NCBI RefSeq assembly: GCF_032854445.1 | Contig: NC_088302.1 | Location: 310,001-374,000, forward strand | Direction: 5' to 3' | From: Liolophura sinensis | Taxonomy: Eukaryota; Mollusca; Polyplacophora; Chitonida; Chitonidae | DNA length: 64,000 nt | Part shown: positions 25,001 through 36,311 of the stretch, one piece after another | Layout: every line of letters begins with the position of its first letter | Position numbering within the stretch: the first letter of the stretch is position 1 | Program-made: the position numbers and the translations under genes | Notes under the pieces: generated by a model | What the model saw: only the letters and a program-made list of their open reading frames with translations | The model's database searches: none | What the model was told of the DNA's origin: nothing

Positions 25001-28000
25001 AAACCAAGAGAGAAGCCCTTCCTTCCAAAACTAAGAGAGATGCTGAGTTCGAGCTTCCCTCCAAAACAAAGAGAGAAGCACTGCCCTCCAAGACCAAGAG
25101 AGATGCTGATTTCGAATTACCCTCCAAAACCAAGAGAGAAGCACTTCCCTCCAAGACCAAGAGAGAAGCAGTTCCGTCCAAGACCAAGAGAGAAGCTGAT
25201 TTCGAACTACCCTCTAAAACTAAAAGAGATGCCAATTTCGAATTACCCTCTAAAACCAAGAGAGATGCTGAGATCGACCTTCCATCTAAAACCAAGAGAG
25301 ATGCTGATTTTGACCTTCCATCCAAAACCAAAAGAGCTACCCTGCCTTCCAAAACAAAGAGAGATGCTGAGCTAGAGCTTCCTTCCAAAACCAAGAGAGA
25401 GGCCCTTCCTTCCAAAACCAAAAGGGAAGCCCTACCATCTAAAACCAAGAGAGATGCTGAGATCGACCTTCCATCCAAAACTAAGAGAGGTGTTGATTTC
25501 GAGCTTCCCTCCAAAACCAAAAGGGAAGCCCTGTCTTCCAAAACTAGGAGAGATGCTGAGCTAGAGCTTCCTTCCAAGACCAAGAGAGAAGCCCTTCCTT
25601 CCAAAACCAAAAGGGCAGCCATACCGTCCCAAACGAAGAGAGATGCTGAGTTCGAACTTCCCTCCAAAACCAAGAGAGAAGCCCTTCCCTCCAAAACCAA
25701 GAGAGATGCTGAGATCGACCTTCCATCCAAAACTAAGAGAGATGCTGATTTAGAGCTTCCATCCAAAACCAAAAGGGCAGCTCTACCATCCCAAACGAAG
25801 AGAGATGCAGAGATAGAGCTTCCTTCCAAAACCAAGAGAGAAGCCCTTCCATCCAAAACCAAGAGAGATGCTGAGATTGACCTTCCATCCAAAACGAAGA
25901 GAGATGCTGAGTTCGAATTTCCCTCCAAAACCAAGAGAGAAGCCTTTCCTTCCAAAACCAAGAGAGATGCTGAGATCGACCTTCCATCCAAAACTAAGAG
26001 AGATGCTGATTTAGAGCTTCCATCCAAAACCAAAAGGGCAGCTCTACCATCCCAAACGAAGAGAGATGCAGAGATAGAGCTTCCATCTAAAACCAAGAGA
26101 GAAGCCCTTCCATCCAAAACCAAGAGAGATGCTGAGATTGACCTTCCATCCAAAACTAAGAGAGATGCTGAGTTCGAATTTCCCTCCAAAACCAAGAGAG
26201 AAGCCTTTCCTTCCAAAACCAAGAGAGATGCTGAGATCGACCTTCCATCCAAAACTAAGAGAGATGCTGATTTAGAGCTTCCATCCAAAACCAAAAGGGC
26301 AGCTCTACCATCCCAAACGAAGAGAGATGCAGAGATAGAGCTTCCTTCTAAAACCAAGAGAGAAACCCTTCCTTCCAAAACCAAAAGGGCAGCCCTACCG
26401 TCCCAAACGAAGAGAGATGCTGAGTTCGAACTTCCCTCCAAAACCAAGAGAGATGCTGAGATCGACCTTCCATCCAAAACTAAGAGAGATGCTGATTTAG
26501 AGCTTCCATCCAAAACCAAAAGGGCAACTCTACCATCCCAAACGAAGAGAGATGCAGAGATAGAGCTTCCTTCTAAAACCAAGAGAGAAGCTCTTCCCTC
26601 CAAAACCAAGAGAGATGCTGAGATCGACCTTCCATCCAAAACAAAGAGAGATGCTGATTTAGAGCTTCCATCCAAAACCAAAAGGGCAACTCTACCATCC
26701 CAAACGAAGAGAGATGCAGAGATCGAGCTTCCTTCTAAAACCAAGAGAGAAACCCTTCCTTCCAAAACCAAAAGGTCAGCCCTACCGTCCCAAACGAAGA
26801 GAGATGCTGAGTTCGAACTTCCCTCCAAAACCAAGAGAGATGCTGAGATCGACCTTCCATCCAAAACTAAGAGAGATGCTGATTTAGAGCTTCCATCCAA
26901 AACCAAAAGGGCAGCTCTGCCATCCCAAACGAAGAGAGATGCAGAGATAGAGCTTCCTTCTAAAACCAAGAGAGAAGCCCTTCCCTCCAAAACCAAGAGA
27001 GATACTGAGATTGACCTTCCATCCAAAACAAAGAGAGATGCTGAGTTCGAATTTCCCTCCAAAACCAAGAGAGAAGCCCTTCCCTCCAAAACCAAGAGAG
27101 ATGCTGAGATTGACCTTCCATCCAAAACTAAGAGAGATGCTGATTTAGAGCTTCCATCCAAAACCAAAAGGGCAGCTCTACCATCCCAAACGAAGAGAGA
27201 TGCAGAGATAGAGCTTCCTTCTAAAACCAAGAGAGAAGCCCTTCCATCCAAAACCAAGAGAGATGCTGAGATCGACCTTCCATCCAAAACTAAGAGAGAT
27301 GCTGAGTTCGAACTTCCCTCCAAAACCAAGAGAGATGCTGAGATCGACCTTCCATCCAAAACCAAGAGAGATGCTGATTTAGAGCTTCCATCCAAAACCA
27401 AAAGGGAAGCCCTGTCTTCCAAAACTAGAAGAGATGCTGGGCTAGAGCTTCCTTCCAAGACCAAGAGAGAAGCCCTTCCCTCCAAAACCAAAAGGGCAGC
27501 CCTACCGTCCCAAACGAAGAGAGATGCTGAGTTCGAATTTCCCTCCAAAACCAAGAGAGATGCTGAGATCGACCTTCCATCCAAAACTAAGAGAGGTGCT
27601 GATTTAGAGCTTCCATCCAAAACCAAAAGGGCAGCTCTACCATCCCAAACGAAGAGAGATGCAGAGATAGAGCTTCCTTCTAAAACCAAGAGAGAAGCCC
27701 TTCCCTCCAAAACCAAGAGAGATGCTGAGATCGACCTTCCATCCAAAACGAAGAGAGATGTTGATTTAGAGCTTCCATCCAAAACCAAAAGGTCAGCTCT
27801 ACCATCCCAAACGAAGAGAGATGCAGAGATAGAGCTTCCTTCTAAAACCAAGAGAGAAGCCCTTCCTTCCAAAACCAAAAGAGATGCTGAGATCGACCTT
27901 CCATCCAAAACTAAGAGAGATGCTGATTTAGAGCTTCCATCCAAAACCAAAAGGGCAGCTCTACCATCCCAAACGAAGAGAGATGCAGAGATAGAGCTTC

Positions 28001-29220
28001 CTTCTAAAACCAAGAGAGAAGCCCTTCCTTCCAAAACCAAGAGAGATGCTGAGATCGACCTTCCATCCAAAACAAAGAGAGATGTTGATTTAGAGCTTCC
28101 TTCCAAAATCAAAAGGGCAGCTCTACCATCCCAAACGAAGAGAGATGCAGAGATAGAGCTTCCTTCTAAAACCAAGAGAGAAGCCCTTCCTTCCAAAACC
28201 AGGAGAGATGCTGAGCTAGAGCTTCCTTCCAAAACCAAGAGAGAGGCCCTTCCTTCCAAAACCAAAAGGGAAGCCCTATCATCCCAAACGAAGAGAGATG
28301 CAGAGATCGAGCTTCCTTCTAAAACGAAGAGAGATGCTGAGATCGACCTTCCATCCAAAACTAAGAGAGGTGCTGATTTCGAGCTTCCCTCCAAGACCAA
28401 AAGGGAAGCCCTGCCTTCCAAAACTAGGAGAGATGCTGAGCTAGAGCTTCCTTCCAAGACCAAGAGAGAAGCCCTTCCATCCAAAACCAAAAGGTCAGCC
28501 CTACCGTCCCAAACGAAGAGAGATGCTGAGTTCGAATTTCCCTCCAAAACCAAGAGAGAAGCCCTTCCCTCCAAAACCAAGAGAGATGCTGAGATCGACC
28601 TTCCATCCAAAACTAAGAGAGATGCTGATTTAGAGCTTCCATCCAAAACCAAAAGGGCAGCTCTACCATCCCAAACGAAGAGAGATGCAGAGATAGAGCT
28701 TCCTTCTAAAACCAAGAGAGAAGCCCTTCCCTCCAAAACCAAGAGAGATGCTGAGATTGACCTTCCATCCAAAACGAAGAGAGATGCTGAGTTCGAATTT
28801 CCCTCCAAAACCAAGAGAGAAGCCTTTCCTTCCAAAACCAAAAGAGATGCTGAGATCGACCTTCCATCCAAAACTAAGAGAGATGCTGATTTTGAGCTTC
28901 CATCCAAAACCAAAAGGGCAGCTCTACCATCCCAAACGAAGAGAGATGCTGAGATAAGCATTCCCTCTAAGACCAAAAGAGAAGCTGATTCAGAGCTTCC
29001 TTCTAAAACCAAAAGGGAAGCCCTTCCTTCCCAAACAAAGAGAGATGCTAAGTTCAAACTTCCCTCCAAAACCAAGAGAGAAGCACTTCCTTCCAAGACC
29101 AAGAGAGATGCTGATTTCGAGCTACCCTCCAAATCCAAGAGAGAAGCACTTCCCTCCAAGACCAAGAGAGATGCTGATTTTGAGCTACCCTCGAAAACTA
29201 AAAGAGATGCCAATTTTTAA
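22036..29220 (+). CDS. Secreted giant repeat precursor with dibasic (KR) modules
   Basis: Joined coding segments 22036-22084 and 24305-29220 give 1654 codons plus TAA, with no internal stop or frameshift. It starts with a signal peptide (MKLIVLGILAMVAAASC). The mature part is built almost wholly from 12-residue acidic modules (DAEIDLPSKTKR, DADLELPSKTKR, DAEFELPSKTKR) and 9-residue modules (EALPSKTKR, AALPSQTKR), roughly 150 in all by length. Every module I read ends in two basic residues (KTKR, less often KTRR or KIKR), even when the residue before them changes. This fits a precursor cut by prohormone convertases into peptides such as DAEIDLPSKT. No Gly precedes the KR, so C-terminal amidation is not expected. 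There are no Cys after the start. A secreted disordered polyampholyte (mucus, adhesive or matrix) is the main alternative. I do not recognise the family. The long frame lacks any in-frame start codon, so it is open only through splicing to the signal-peptide exon. Confidence 0.85.
22195..22710. repeat. 52-bp minisatellite with ACGTC palindromes, about 10 copies
   Basis: The unit contains TGATAAAACATGTGACGTCG and CAGTTTTGGGCTGGGACTGG. The first three copies read GCGTACC where the later ones read GTGTATC, which looks like CpG decay in a founder that then spread. Each copy carries TGACGTCG, close to a CRE/ATF site. Confidence 0.92.
22745..22895. repeat. Two-copy repeat of about 85 bp
   Basis: Two diverged copies share AGAGAGTAAAACA, a CGACAGT core and a GATAG(C/T)TGGC segment. 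Confidence 0.65.
23150..23520. repeat. 29-bp minisatellite with alternating variants
   Basis: Units of the form CAATCTTTATCAAACATCAA plus GCATAAACC alternate with variants containing CACTGATTCAG, building a longer composite repeat. Confidence 0.88.
23590..24055. repeat. 79-bp minisatellite, about 6 copies
   Basis: The unit contains CAATGAAGTGTAGGATAGCG and TAGTTCAGTATGCCATGAA. Copies are more diverged toward the right end. It lies about 250 bp before the acceptor of the giant exon. Confidence 0.9.
24305..29220 (+). CDS. Exon 3: giant repeat exon
   Basis: Starts after TTTTTTCAG with GC completing a Cys codon, then reads LPLQQHIPSKTKR, and runs open to TAA at 29218-29220. The 4911 nt from 24307 to the stop are exactly 1637 codons. 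It is internally organised in composite units: the AALPSQTKR-coding segment recurs every 261 bp at 25768, 26029 and 26290, a composite of eight peptides (87 residues). The terminal modules are more diverged than the central ones, as expected for an array homogenised by unequal exchange. The 1509-codon frame on the opposite strand is a shadow of the repetition. Confidence 0.88.
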
Positions 29221-29690
29221 TTACCCTCTAAAACCAAGAGAGAAGCCCTTCCTTCCAAAACTATGTGAATTTTTATTTTCGACAAAGCGAAATATTTATC
29301 ACGCTGGAAAAAAAACAAAAAGATCATTCCATGCGTTTTGCATTGAACCAAATCTATTTGGACTAAGATGTGTTTTGCATTCCTGATATTAAATAGTTTT
29401 TGGCTTCAGGAATGTTGGTCATTCCTAATAGTAAGCGATATTCATATCGATAAACAAGTGAAAGACCTTTAATGATCCGATGAGAAGAAATCTCACTGGA
29501 TATTTTCTGAAACACTTTAAGCCTTTTATCCGTTTGCAAGGATATCTACTGTTATTTAATTTCTAGAAGATACTCTTGAAGGGTGTAGTACATGTAATTG
29601 TTGTGAGTATGTAATATTTATTGAGGGGTGTAATGTAAATTATAGACGCTGTGTGTTTTATAGACCCGTAGTCAATAAAGTTACAAGATA
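29221..29690 (+). other. 3' untranslated region with leftover modules
   Basis: Directly after the TAA the old frame continues as LPSKTKREALPSKTM and ends at TGA (29266-29268). The equivalent codons in another copy read AATTTCGAATTA where this one has AATTTTTAATTA, so the present stop looks secondary. The UTR then runs to the AATAAA at 29,674. Confidence 0.7.
29674..29679 (+). terminator. Polyadenylation signal of the repeat-precursor gene
   Basis: AATAAA in GTCAATAAAGTTAC, about 455 bp after the stop codon. The expected cleavage site is around 29,690-29,705. Confidence 0.7.
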
Positions 29691-29810
29691 ATATGAAACA
29701 TGGAGTAATAGTGTTTTTCACGTACCATAAGATAATCATCAATGAAACATCGATGGCGTATACCGGTGATCTGTAAAGGATTAGTGTTCAATTTATTACT
29801 TATTCTCACC

Positions 29811-29975
29811 AATGCGGTCGCTGTGAGGTACGTGGGAAGGTTTTGCAGCAACCTGCGGATGGCCGTGTGTTTCCCCCGTGTTCTGCGCGCTTTCCTCCCA
29901 CCATAATGCTCTCCGCCGTCGTATAAGTGACTTGTTCTTGAGTACGGCATAAAACATCAATCAAATAATTAAATA
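29811..29975 (+). mobile_element. tRNA-derived SINE, internally deleted
   Basis: Has CACCAATGCGGTCGCTGTGA fused directly to GTACGTGGGAAGG, so the B-box region is lost. The body (CAACCTGCGGATGGCCGTG, CCGCCGTCGTATAAGTGA) and the ATCAAATAATTAAATAAAT tail remain. Confidence 0.85.
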
Positions 29976-30264
29976 AATATTTTTATTCATAGCTACCACT
30001 GTATATATTCTTAAATTGAGTTCATCAAAATATTAAAAAATGGTACGTTAATCTGAGTAATATGGCCGCATAAAATCATTGGTTAATGAGATTGGTTTCC
30101 AACACTCGATAGTCTCCGCGGAATAATGTCGTACAAGTCCAAGCTGTCGAGCTGCCAGTGTTTCGCCATTGAGTGTTAAAAAAACACAAGAATGTGAACG
30201 AACATGTCGAATTTCTGCACGAAATGGTTTGCAATATGGTTGTAAAAATATTTCGTTGAAGACC

Positions 30265-30695
30265 ATATCTCTACCAGGTGTTGTGTTTTCCCGCATTGAT
30301 CATAGGTGCTACCACATATATCTCTACCAGGTGTGGTGTTTTTCCTCGCTCATCATTGGTGTCACTACACATATCTGTAACAGGTGTGGTGTTTTTCCCA
30401 GGCATATCAATTGTGTCAAATCACATATCTCTACCAGGTGTGGTGTTCTTCCGCGCTCATCATTGGTGTCACTACACATATCTGTAACAGGCGTGGTGTT
30501 TTTCCCGGGCATATCAATTGTGTCAAATCACATATCTCTACCAGGTGTGGAGTTTTGCCGGGATTACCAATGATGTCACTTCACATATCTCTAACCAGGT
30601 GTGGTGTTTTGCCCGGGCTTACCAATGGTGTCACTTCACATATCTCTATCAGGTGTGGTGTTTTCCCGGCTGGTCATGAGTGTCTCCACATATGC
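30265..30695. repeat. 53-bp minisatellite, about 8 copies
   Basis: Alternating variants of CATATCTCTACCAGGTGTGG followed by CATCATTGGTGTCACTAC or GCATATCAATTGTGTCAAAT. Frames through it are array artefacts. Confidence 0.9.
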
Positions 30696-31850
30696 ATCTA
30701 CCGCACCTGCTAAAGACTACAGCCAAAACTTCCTTTACTGGTTTTCACAGAACTGCTATCCATGATTATCATTATGGCCCAGGATATTTTAACTCCCACT
30801 TGATTGCATTTGCTTTAAGTAAACTAGCCATCCACAATTTATCATCTTATTTCGTGTGAAGTACGTATGTTGACATTTTTCATTGGGCTACTCGGAAAAG
30901 TAATGTTCTAGTCATGTTTGTTAGCTTTTTATCCCCTTTCATCAGATTCAGCGTTATTGTTGTTGTTGTTGTTCTTGTTAAACTTGCCTTTTGAACGTTG
31001 CTAGTTACTACTACTGGACTGGAAATGAAATTATTTAGTGCTACTTATATACTTCCCAAATGTGTGGTAAGTCCATTTAGTGCTGTATAATGCTGAAAAT
31101 AACAACGAATGTGGCATTGTTCTCCCAACTGTTCTGTCGTATGTCACCGCCATGGTTGGTTTTTACTGTGAAAGAAGTGTTACTGGTTCGTGTCGCAAAA
31201 TCTGTTTTAAACATTGTTCCCCAGTAAATACTTGCTCCTTTGGGCCATTTCATAAATCTTGAGAAATATCAATTAATTTTATAATTTCGCTCTGAGACAA
31301 GGGTTTATTATGCTGAACTAGGTTACTGGAGCAGACTTTTTTGTATGAGCTTCATGCGTGCACGTCGGCTGCTGGACTATTTTCTGTCACATACTCTTAT
31401 TTACTGACCTGGTCTCCATTGAAACTAGTTACAGGTAAGGAGTAAAGTGATTAAGGATTTTACTGATTTTAAACTTGCAGGAGTTTTTGATTTTGTTTTG
31501 ATTTGGACACTGTTGTAAGTCAGACTCGTTATTTCTTACTGAACTAGTGAAAAAAATTAGGGCCTGAAAGTTGTGGGAAAAATCTCCTAAAGTCTGCTCG
31601 AAGCTCCGTGGGCTTTCTTTTATTTGATTTAATTTAATAGTCAAAGCTGACCAGTTGTACTAACCAAGTCGAGCTACTTTGATAAAAGTGATTTTGATTG
31701 GTCAATTGACTCCTGCCAGAATGCATAAAAGGGGCCATGTCCCCTCCTATCACCCCCCCACCCCTCACCCCCGAGTCATCAGATAGAGTCCTCCTCTCTG
31801 AAAACTGAGGATGTTATATTTACCAGGTAGGTAATAAAAGACGTTGAGAT
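30696..31850. other. Unassigned sequence
   Basis: Contains a short GTT microsatellite near 30,957-30,975 and C-rich sequence near 31,750. No gene is recognised. Confidence 0.4.
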
Positions 31851-31869
31851 TACCTTAACTCTCCAGTCA

Positions 31870-33380
31870 CGCTTTCGTCCTCTTTCAGATATCTCGGAGT
31901 GATACTTCATGCATGTCTAACGTGGTCTAAACGTATCAACTCCATGGTAACCAAATGCAGTAAAGTTATCAACTTAATGAGGGAGGTGTGTCTCTGGGAG
32001 AGCATGGGGTGCTGACAGGCATTGCCTCCCATTATTGTACCGTTCCCTTATTCGCTCAAAGCTAGATTACTGTTTTGAGGCATATGACTCGGCCTGTGAC
32101 AGTCATTGAGTGTGCGGTGTTGCGGATTTGTACAGGTGGAATGCGGACTTCCCAAATCAATGTTATGCAGGTGTTCTATCACAAATGGCCCCTGCACATT
32201 CGTCGGCGCACTATCGGGTTCTTGTTTAGACTTAAAGCGAATAAAAACAACTCTGCTTCCCGTATCCTCGAACATTCCTATTACGACGGCCTATGTGACA
32301 TACGTCCCAATGCAGCACTATCGTTCAAACAAAGAGTCAGTAAAATACCCGCTTCCGTTCAATGTAATGATTTAAGCTTACAGTTTTTCCTCTGTACTTC
32401 ATTTTCCGCCGTGGCACATGTATCCACTAATCTCCGTAATAAGATTAACAAGTCTGATAATCCTGCTATATCCTTTCTATCTTCTAAAGATCCTATCCAG
32501 TCTTATTGATCGGAATATTCGCAACTCTATATTGATGCATCTAAATGCCCTGACACTTGTGTAGTGGCAACGTCATTTTGTGTGCCAGAAATTAAGTATA
32601 GCAAGTCCTAAAGACTGGGTTATCTGGGTTCACTGTCGAACTCACTGCAATTATTATTGCCCTCCAGTTTTTGATGGAACGAAGACCAATCCGCGCCGTT
32701 ATTTTCACGGACTCTCTGTCTTCTTTACAAGCTCTTGTTAATTTTGGGGGGAACAAATCATCTACACTAATATTCGAAAGGCTTCATCTATGTACCACGC
32801 TTAATCAGCGCGGAGTGTCTGTATCTTTTGACTGGGTGCCGGCTCATACCTGACAACGAGCTGGCTGACCAGTTGGCTAAACAGGCTCTTCTGTTACCTA
32901 ATATAACCTCACTGTCCCTTTATCATTGGAAGCGGAAATTAGATCAATAAAGCAAAAGTTCACAGGTATCTGGCAGAACGAATGGGATAATTCTGAGAAA
33001 GGGAGGTTTTTCCATTGACGTAACGCATCTGTTAGTCTATGATATGACCGGTCGCTTAATCGTCGTCAGGGTGAAATACTATTATTTCGACTTCTATCAG
33101 GCCATCTACCGACCAACCTATACTTATTCAGATTTGTTCTCCACGATACAGGGCTTTGCGAGGAGTGTTTTGTCGAGGACTCTATCTCCCATCTCATATT
33201 TCGTTGCCTCCGTCACACGTACACCCCCCCCCCCCCCTCCCCGCCCAGTCCCCCGACACCTATTTTACGCGGAATTATGGCCCCTCGGCATCCGTCGTTT
33301 TAATGAAGTAACAGTGTTGAGCCCTATGAAAAATCTTAGTAAGGTATTTCAGGCTGTTGCTAAATTCTCGTTGCCATAGA
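31870..33380 (+). pseudogene. Dead non-LTR retrotransposon ORF2 end with RNase H
   Basis: Pieces in different frames, in the right order, give the end of a reverse transcriptase and an RNase H: YLGVI (near 31,890), VLRICTGGMRTSQINVMQVF, then RNase H landmarks YIDASK, AVIFTDSLSSLQAL and FDWVPAHT, then NELADQLAKQA, and finally GEILLFRLLSGHLPTNLYLF with CEEC and SHLIFRC of the terminal Cys/His motif. The RNase H domain after reverse transcriptase points to the I/Jockey-like group rather than CR1 or RTE. Several stops and frameshifts make it inactive; no 5' half is seen. Confidence 0.85.
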
Positions 33381-33764
33381 TTCTAGCCGCTCTAAGGAAA
33401 TTACATGTATGATTATGGCCACTTAATGTATGGAATTCCTTTTTTATGAAATGTATTTTTATTTGAAGCAAAGGTAATGAACTTCAAGTCCTGGCTGGCG
33501 TGCACTGGGGCGGAAAACGCAAGAACAAATCCCCCCACTACCCAAGTCATCAGATAGCTGCCTGACAGGCTTTGCATTAACATCTATGCTGAATATTACG
33601 GTAAACTACATAGGGACTTTTACCCTGAATTTGCCTATATAATACAACATTAAAGTTGACAATGGCATTTTTGGGTGTGAATGGATTACTACAGATTTAG
33701 CTATTTCCTCCTTTTACAACACGGAGTATCATTTGTTCTGTTACTTTTATACTATAACTATAAT
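33381..33764. other. Unassigned sequence
   Basis: Probably the element's 3' region followed by AT-rich unique sequence. Nothing else is recognised. Confidence 0.35.
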
Positions 33765-34255
33765 ACATTCCTGGACATATACACGACATTTCTGGCATGT
33801 GGTTTGGTTAGTTTACATAATACGTTCCTGGACATATACATGACATTTGTTGCATTTGGTTTGGTTAGTTTACTATAATACGTTCCTGGACATATACATA
33901 ACATTTGTGGCATTTGGTTTGGTTAGTTTACTATAATACGTTCCTGGACATATACACGACATTTGTGGCATTTGGTTTGGTTAGTTTACATAATACGTTC
34001 CTGGACATATACATGACATTTCTGGCATGTGGTTTGGTTAGTTTACTATAATACGTTCCTGGACATATACACGACATTTGTGGCATTTGGTTTGGTTAGT
34101 GTACCATAATACGTTCCTGGACATATACACGACATTTGTGGCATTTGGTTTGGTTAGTGTACCATAATACGTTCCTGGACATATACACGACATTTGTGGC
34201 ATTTGGTTTGGTTAGTTTACTATAATACGTTCCTGGACATATACATGATATTTGT
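33765..34255. repeat. 58-bp minisatellite, about 9 copies
   Basis: The unit contains TACGTTCCTGGACATATACA, CGACATTTGTGGCATTTGGT and TTGGTTAGTTTACTATAA. Confidence 0.92.
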
Positions 34256-35095
34256 GGCTGACAAATAGATAAGTGTGATTTTATCTTGGAACTTACATTG
34301 GACTTTACATTGTTCTTAATAATCCTAACCACGTGATACTGGGATTACAATTTAAGGAATGCAAGAGGACCAACTGCTACGTTCTGGAATAAACTAATTG
34401 GAAACCGTGAACTGTAAAATAACTGCACCGTTGTGTTGTTACCTCTCGTGTTGTGTGCTTTATTATAATCCTACATCAGATTGTTGCTCTTGTACCGAAC
34501 TTTCCATCATGAATTAGCACTTAGTCTACTCCTGATTGGTGTGAAACACGAGTTTACATTTTAATGATGAATTCGTAACTTATATAGAACGATTCGATAA
34601 CTTATAGATAACTTATAACATTGTATACTTAGCGTGTTGCTGGCGTTGACAACTTATACCCAACGATAGTCTTACTTATGCTTAGCTCACAGCAGCGCAT
34701 TGCTGACGATCACGTGCCCCAGCCTATGAAAAAAGGCTTCCTCTCGATGATTCTAATCATATGTTAAGAAATAAACTTTGAGTACGCTGGACATTATCTC
34801 GATGTATTTCGACTTACAAGTTACTTACAAGTAACGTGTGTGGCAACCTCGCCGTACTACGACGTATACCCGCATGCTTCGGTGCACTCTTTTAAGATAA
34901 CTTTTTCGACGTACACAGGGTATTTTTTTCTTACGTTGGCATACACTGGCTAAATCGTTAAGGTGTGACAGGGCCTTAAAGTTAAATCTTAAGACAGTTT
35001 TGAACCAGAGTCCCTTCGACGTTCTGTAAGGTATCAAAAGGGCACTTTCACGTTCCACTATTACCCAGTTTTTGTTTTACAACCCCGTTCTATTA
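34256..35095. other. Unassigned AT-rich sequence
   Basis: No gene or repeat is recognised; short frames lack any supporting feature. Confidence 0.4.
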
Positions 35096-35097
35096 CA

Positions 35098-35205
35098 TGT
35101 TGTGTGGGTTTTTCCCCGGGCTCTGCTAGGTTTTCTTCCACCACAATGCTATAAGTGAAATATTCTTGAATACGGCATAAAAGACCAATTAAACAAATAA
35201 ATATT
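35098..35205 (+). mobile_element. SINE 3' fragment
   Basis: Retains TTTCCCCGGGCTCTGC, CACCACAATGCTATAAGTGA, TATTCTTGAATACGGCATAA and an ATTAAACAAATAAAT tail. Confidence 0.8.
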
Positions 35206-35302
35206 ACATATTGCGACGCTACGCATTACTTATTTGACTGAAATTTAACACCGAACTGTAAAAGAATTCACATATATGAAGACGGTCAGCTTTATGGGTG
35301 TA

Positions 35303-35445
35303 TTTTATTTGTTTATTTCATTGGTGTTTTACGCCGTACTTAAGAGCATTTCACTTATACGACGACAGGGTGTCGTGGGAGGAAGCCGGGCATCGCCCCG
35401 GGGGGGAGACCTACGACCATCCGCAGATTGCTGTTATTGTATAAA
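35303..35445 (-). mobile_element. SINE fragment, inverted
   Basis: Plus strand reads TTCATTGGTGTTTTACGCCG through TACGACCATCCGCAGATTGC. It faces the copy at 35,098-35,205 about 100 bp away, so the two form an inverted pair. Confidence 0.82.
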
Positions 35446-36010
35446 AAAGCATATTTTCTAATCCCATACAGTTGCATTAGTTTAAAGCAAGGCTTCGAGC
35501 CACCTCATGCCAGTAAGTCGTGCAGCCAGGTGTCTGTGTCCTGTGTCTCTATTACGTTAGATGTAAGGAGTGTCTTTGAAGCATCCTAAAATTAGACTTG
35601 TTCAGTGGGCCATTTTTACCATTTGATTCTAAATATTGTGATTCTAGGTTTGTCTCATTATTAACACACAGTGTAGGTGCAGATGGAAAGATATCACACA
35701 GACATGGATGGAGAGATATTACATAGATATAGGAGGATATGGAAAGAGGCAGGAAAAACACTATATCAAGAGGTGAATCAGTGCATAGAAGGGGCGACCA
35801 TTCGATCAAAGTCCACGCAGATCAGTAAACCCTGTACTAATATTCCTCGTCAGTGAAATTGAATGAACGACGGCAGACGAGAAATATCACGTGATCAGTA
35901 TATTTACTGGCTGAAATTATTGACCACGAACCTCGTGTGAGCAACACACACAGATATATAATAGCTGTAGCTCAGTGGCCATCCTCCGTTGTCTCATCGA
36001 TGTATTATTT
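35446..36010. other. Unassigned sequence
   Basis: No gene or repeat recognised between SINE copies. Confidence 0.4.
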
Positions 36011-36012
36011 AT

Positions 36013-36178
36013 AGTGGTACGTGGGAAGGTCTGTCAGCAACCTGCGGATGGTCGTGGGTTTCGCCCGGGCTCTGCCCGGTTTCCACCCACCATAATGCTG
36101 GCAGCTGTCGTATAAGTGAAATATTCTTGAGTACGGCGTAAAACACCAATCAAATAAATAAATAAATACATAAATATT
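36013..36178 (+). mobile_element. tRNA-derived SINE, 5'-truncated
   Basis: Begins at GGTACGTGGGAAGGTCTGTC, keeps the full body to GAGTACGGCGTAAAACACCA and a long ATCAAATAAATAAATAAATA tail. A short flanking segment, TTTATAGTGG, occurs on both sides (about 36,008 and 36,177), a possible target-site duplication. Confidence 0.87.
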
Positions 36179-36311
36179 TATAGTGGCCATCCTACGTTAT
36201 CTGATCGAGGAAACCCAGGTTGCTGCATTATATACCCTTGTGTAGACAACGTGTAGCGGGACGAGGGGACGAGTACAGTCACCGTTCGCCCTCGAAATGA
36301 GCACGGCTTGA

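Noticed and set aside
24684-29213. 1509-codon minus-strand frame (repeats of SLLVLEG)
   Set aside because: It is the antisense shadow of the plus-strand repeat exon, which has signal peptide, splice sites, promoter and polyadenylation signal; the minus frame has none and its start is an internal codon.
24230-29386. Several 60-113 codon frames inside the repeat exon (such as LSSNFPPKPREM types)
   Set aside because: They are out-of-register readings of the same repeats.
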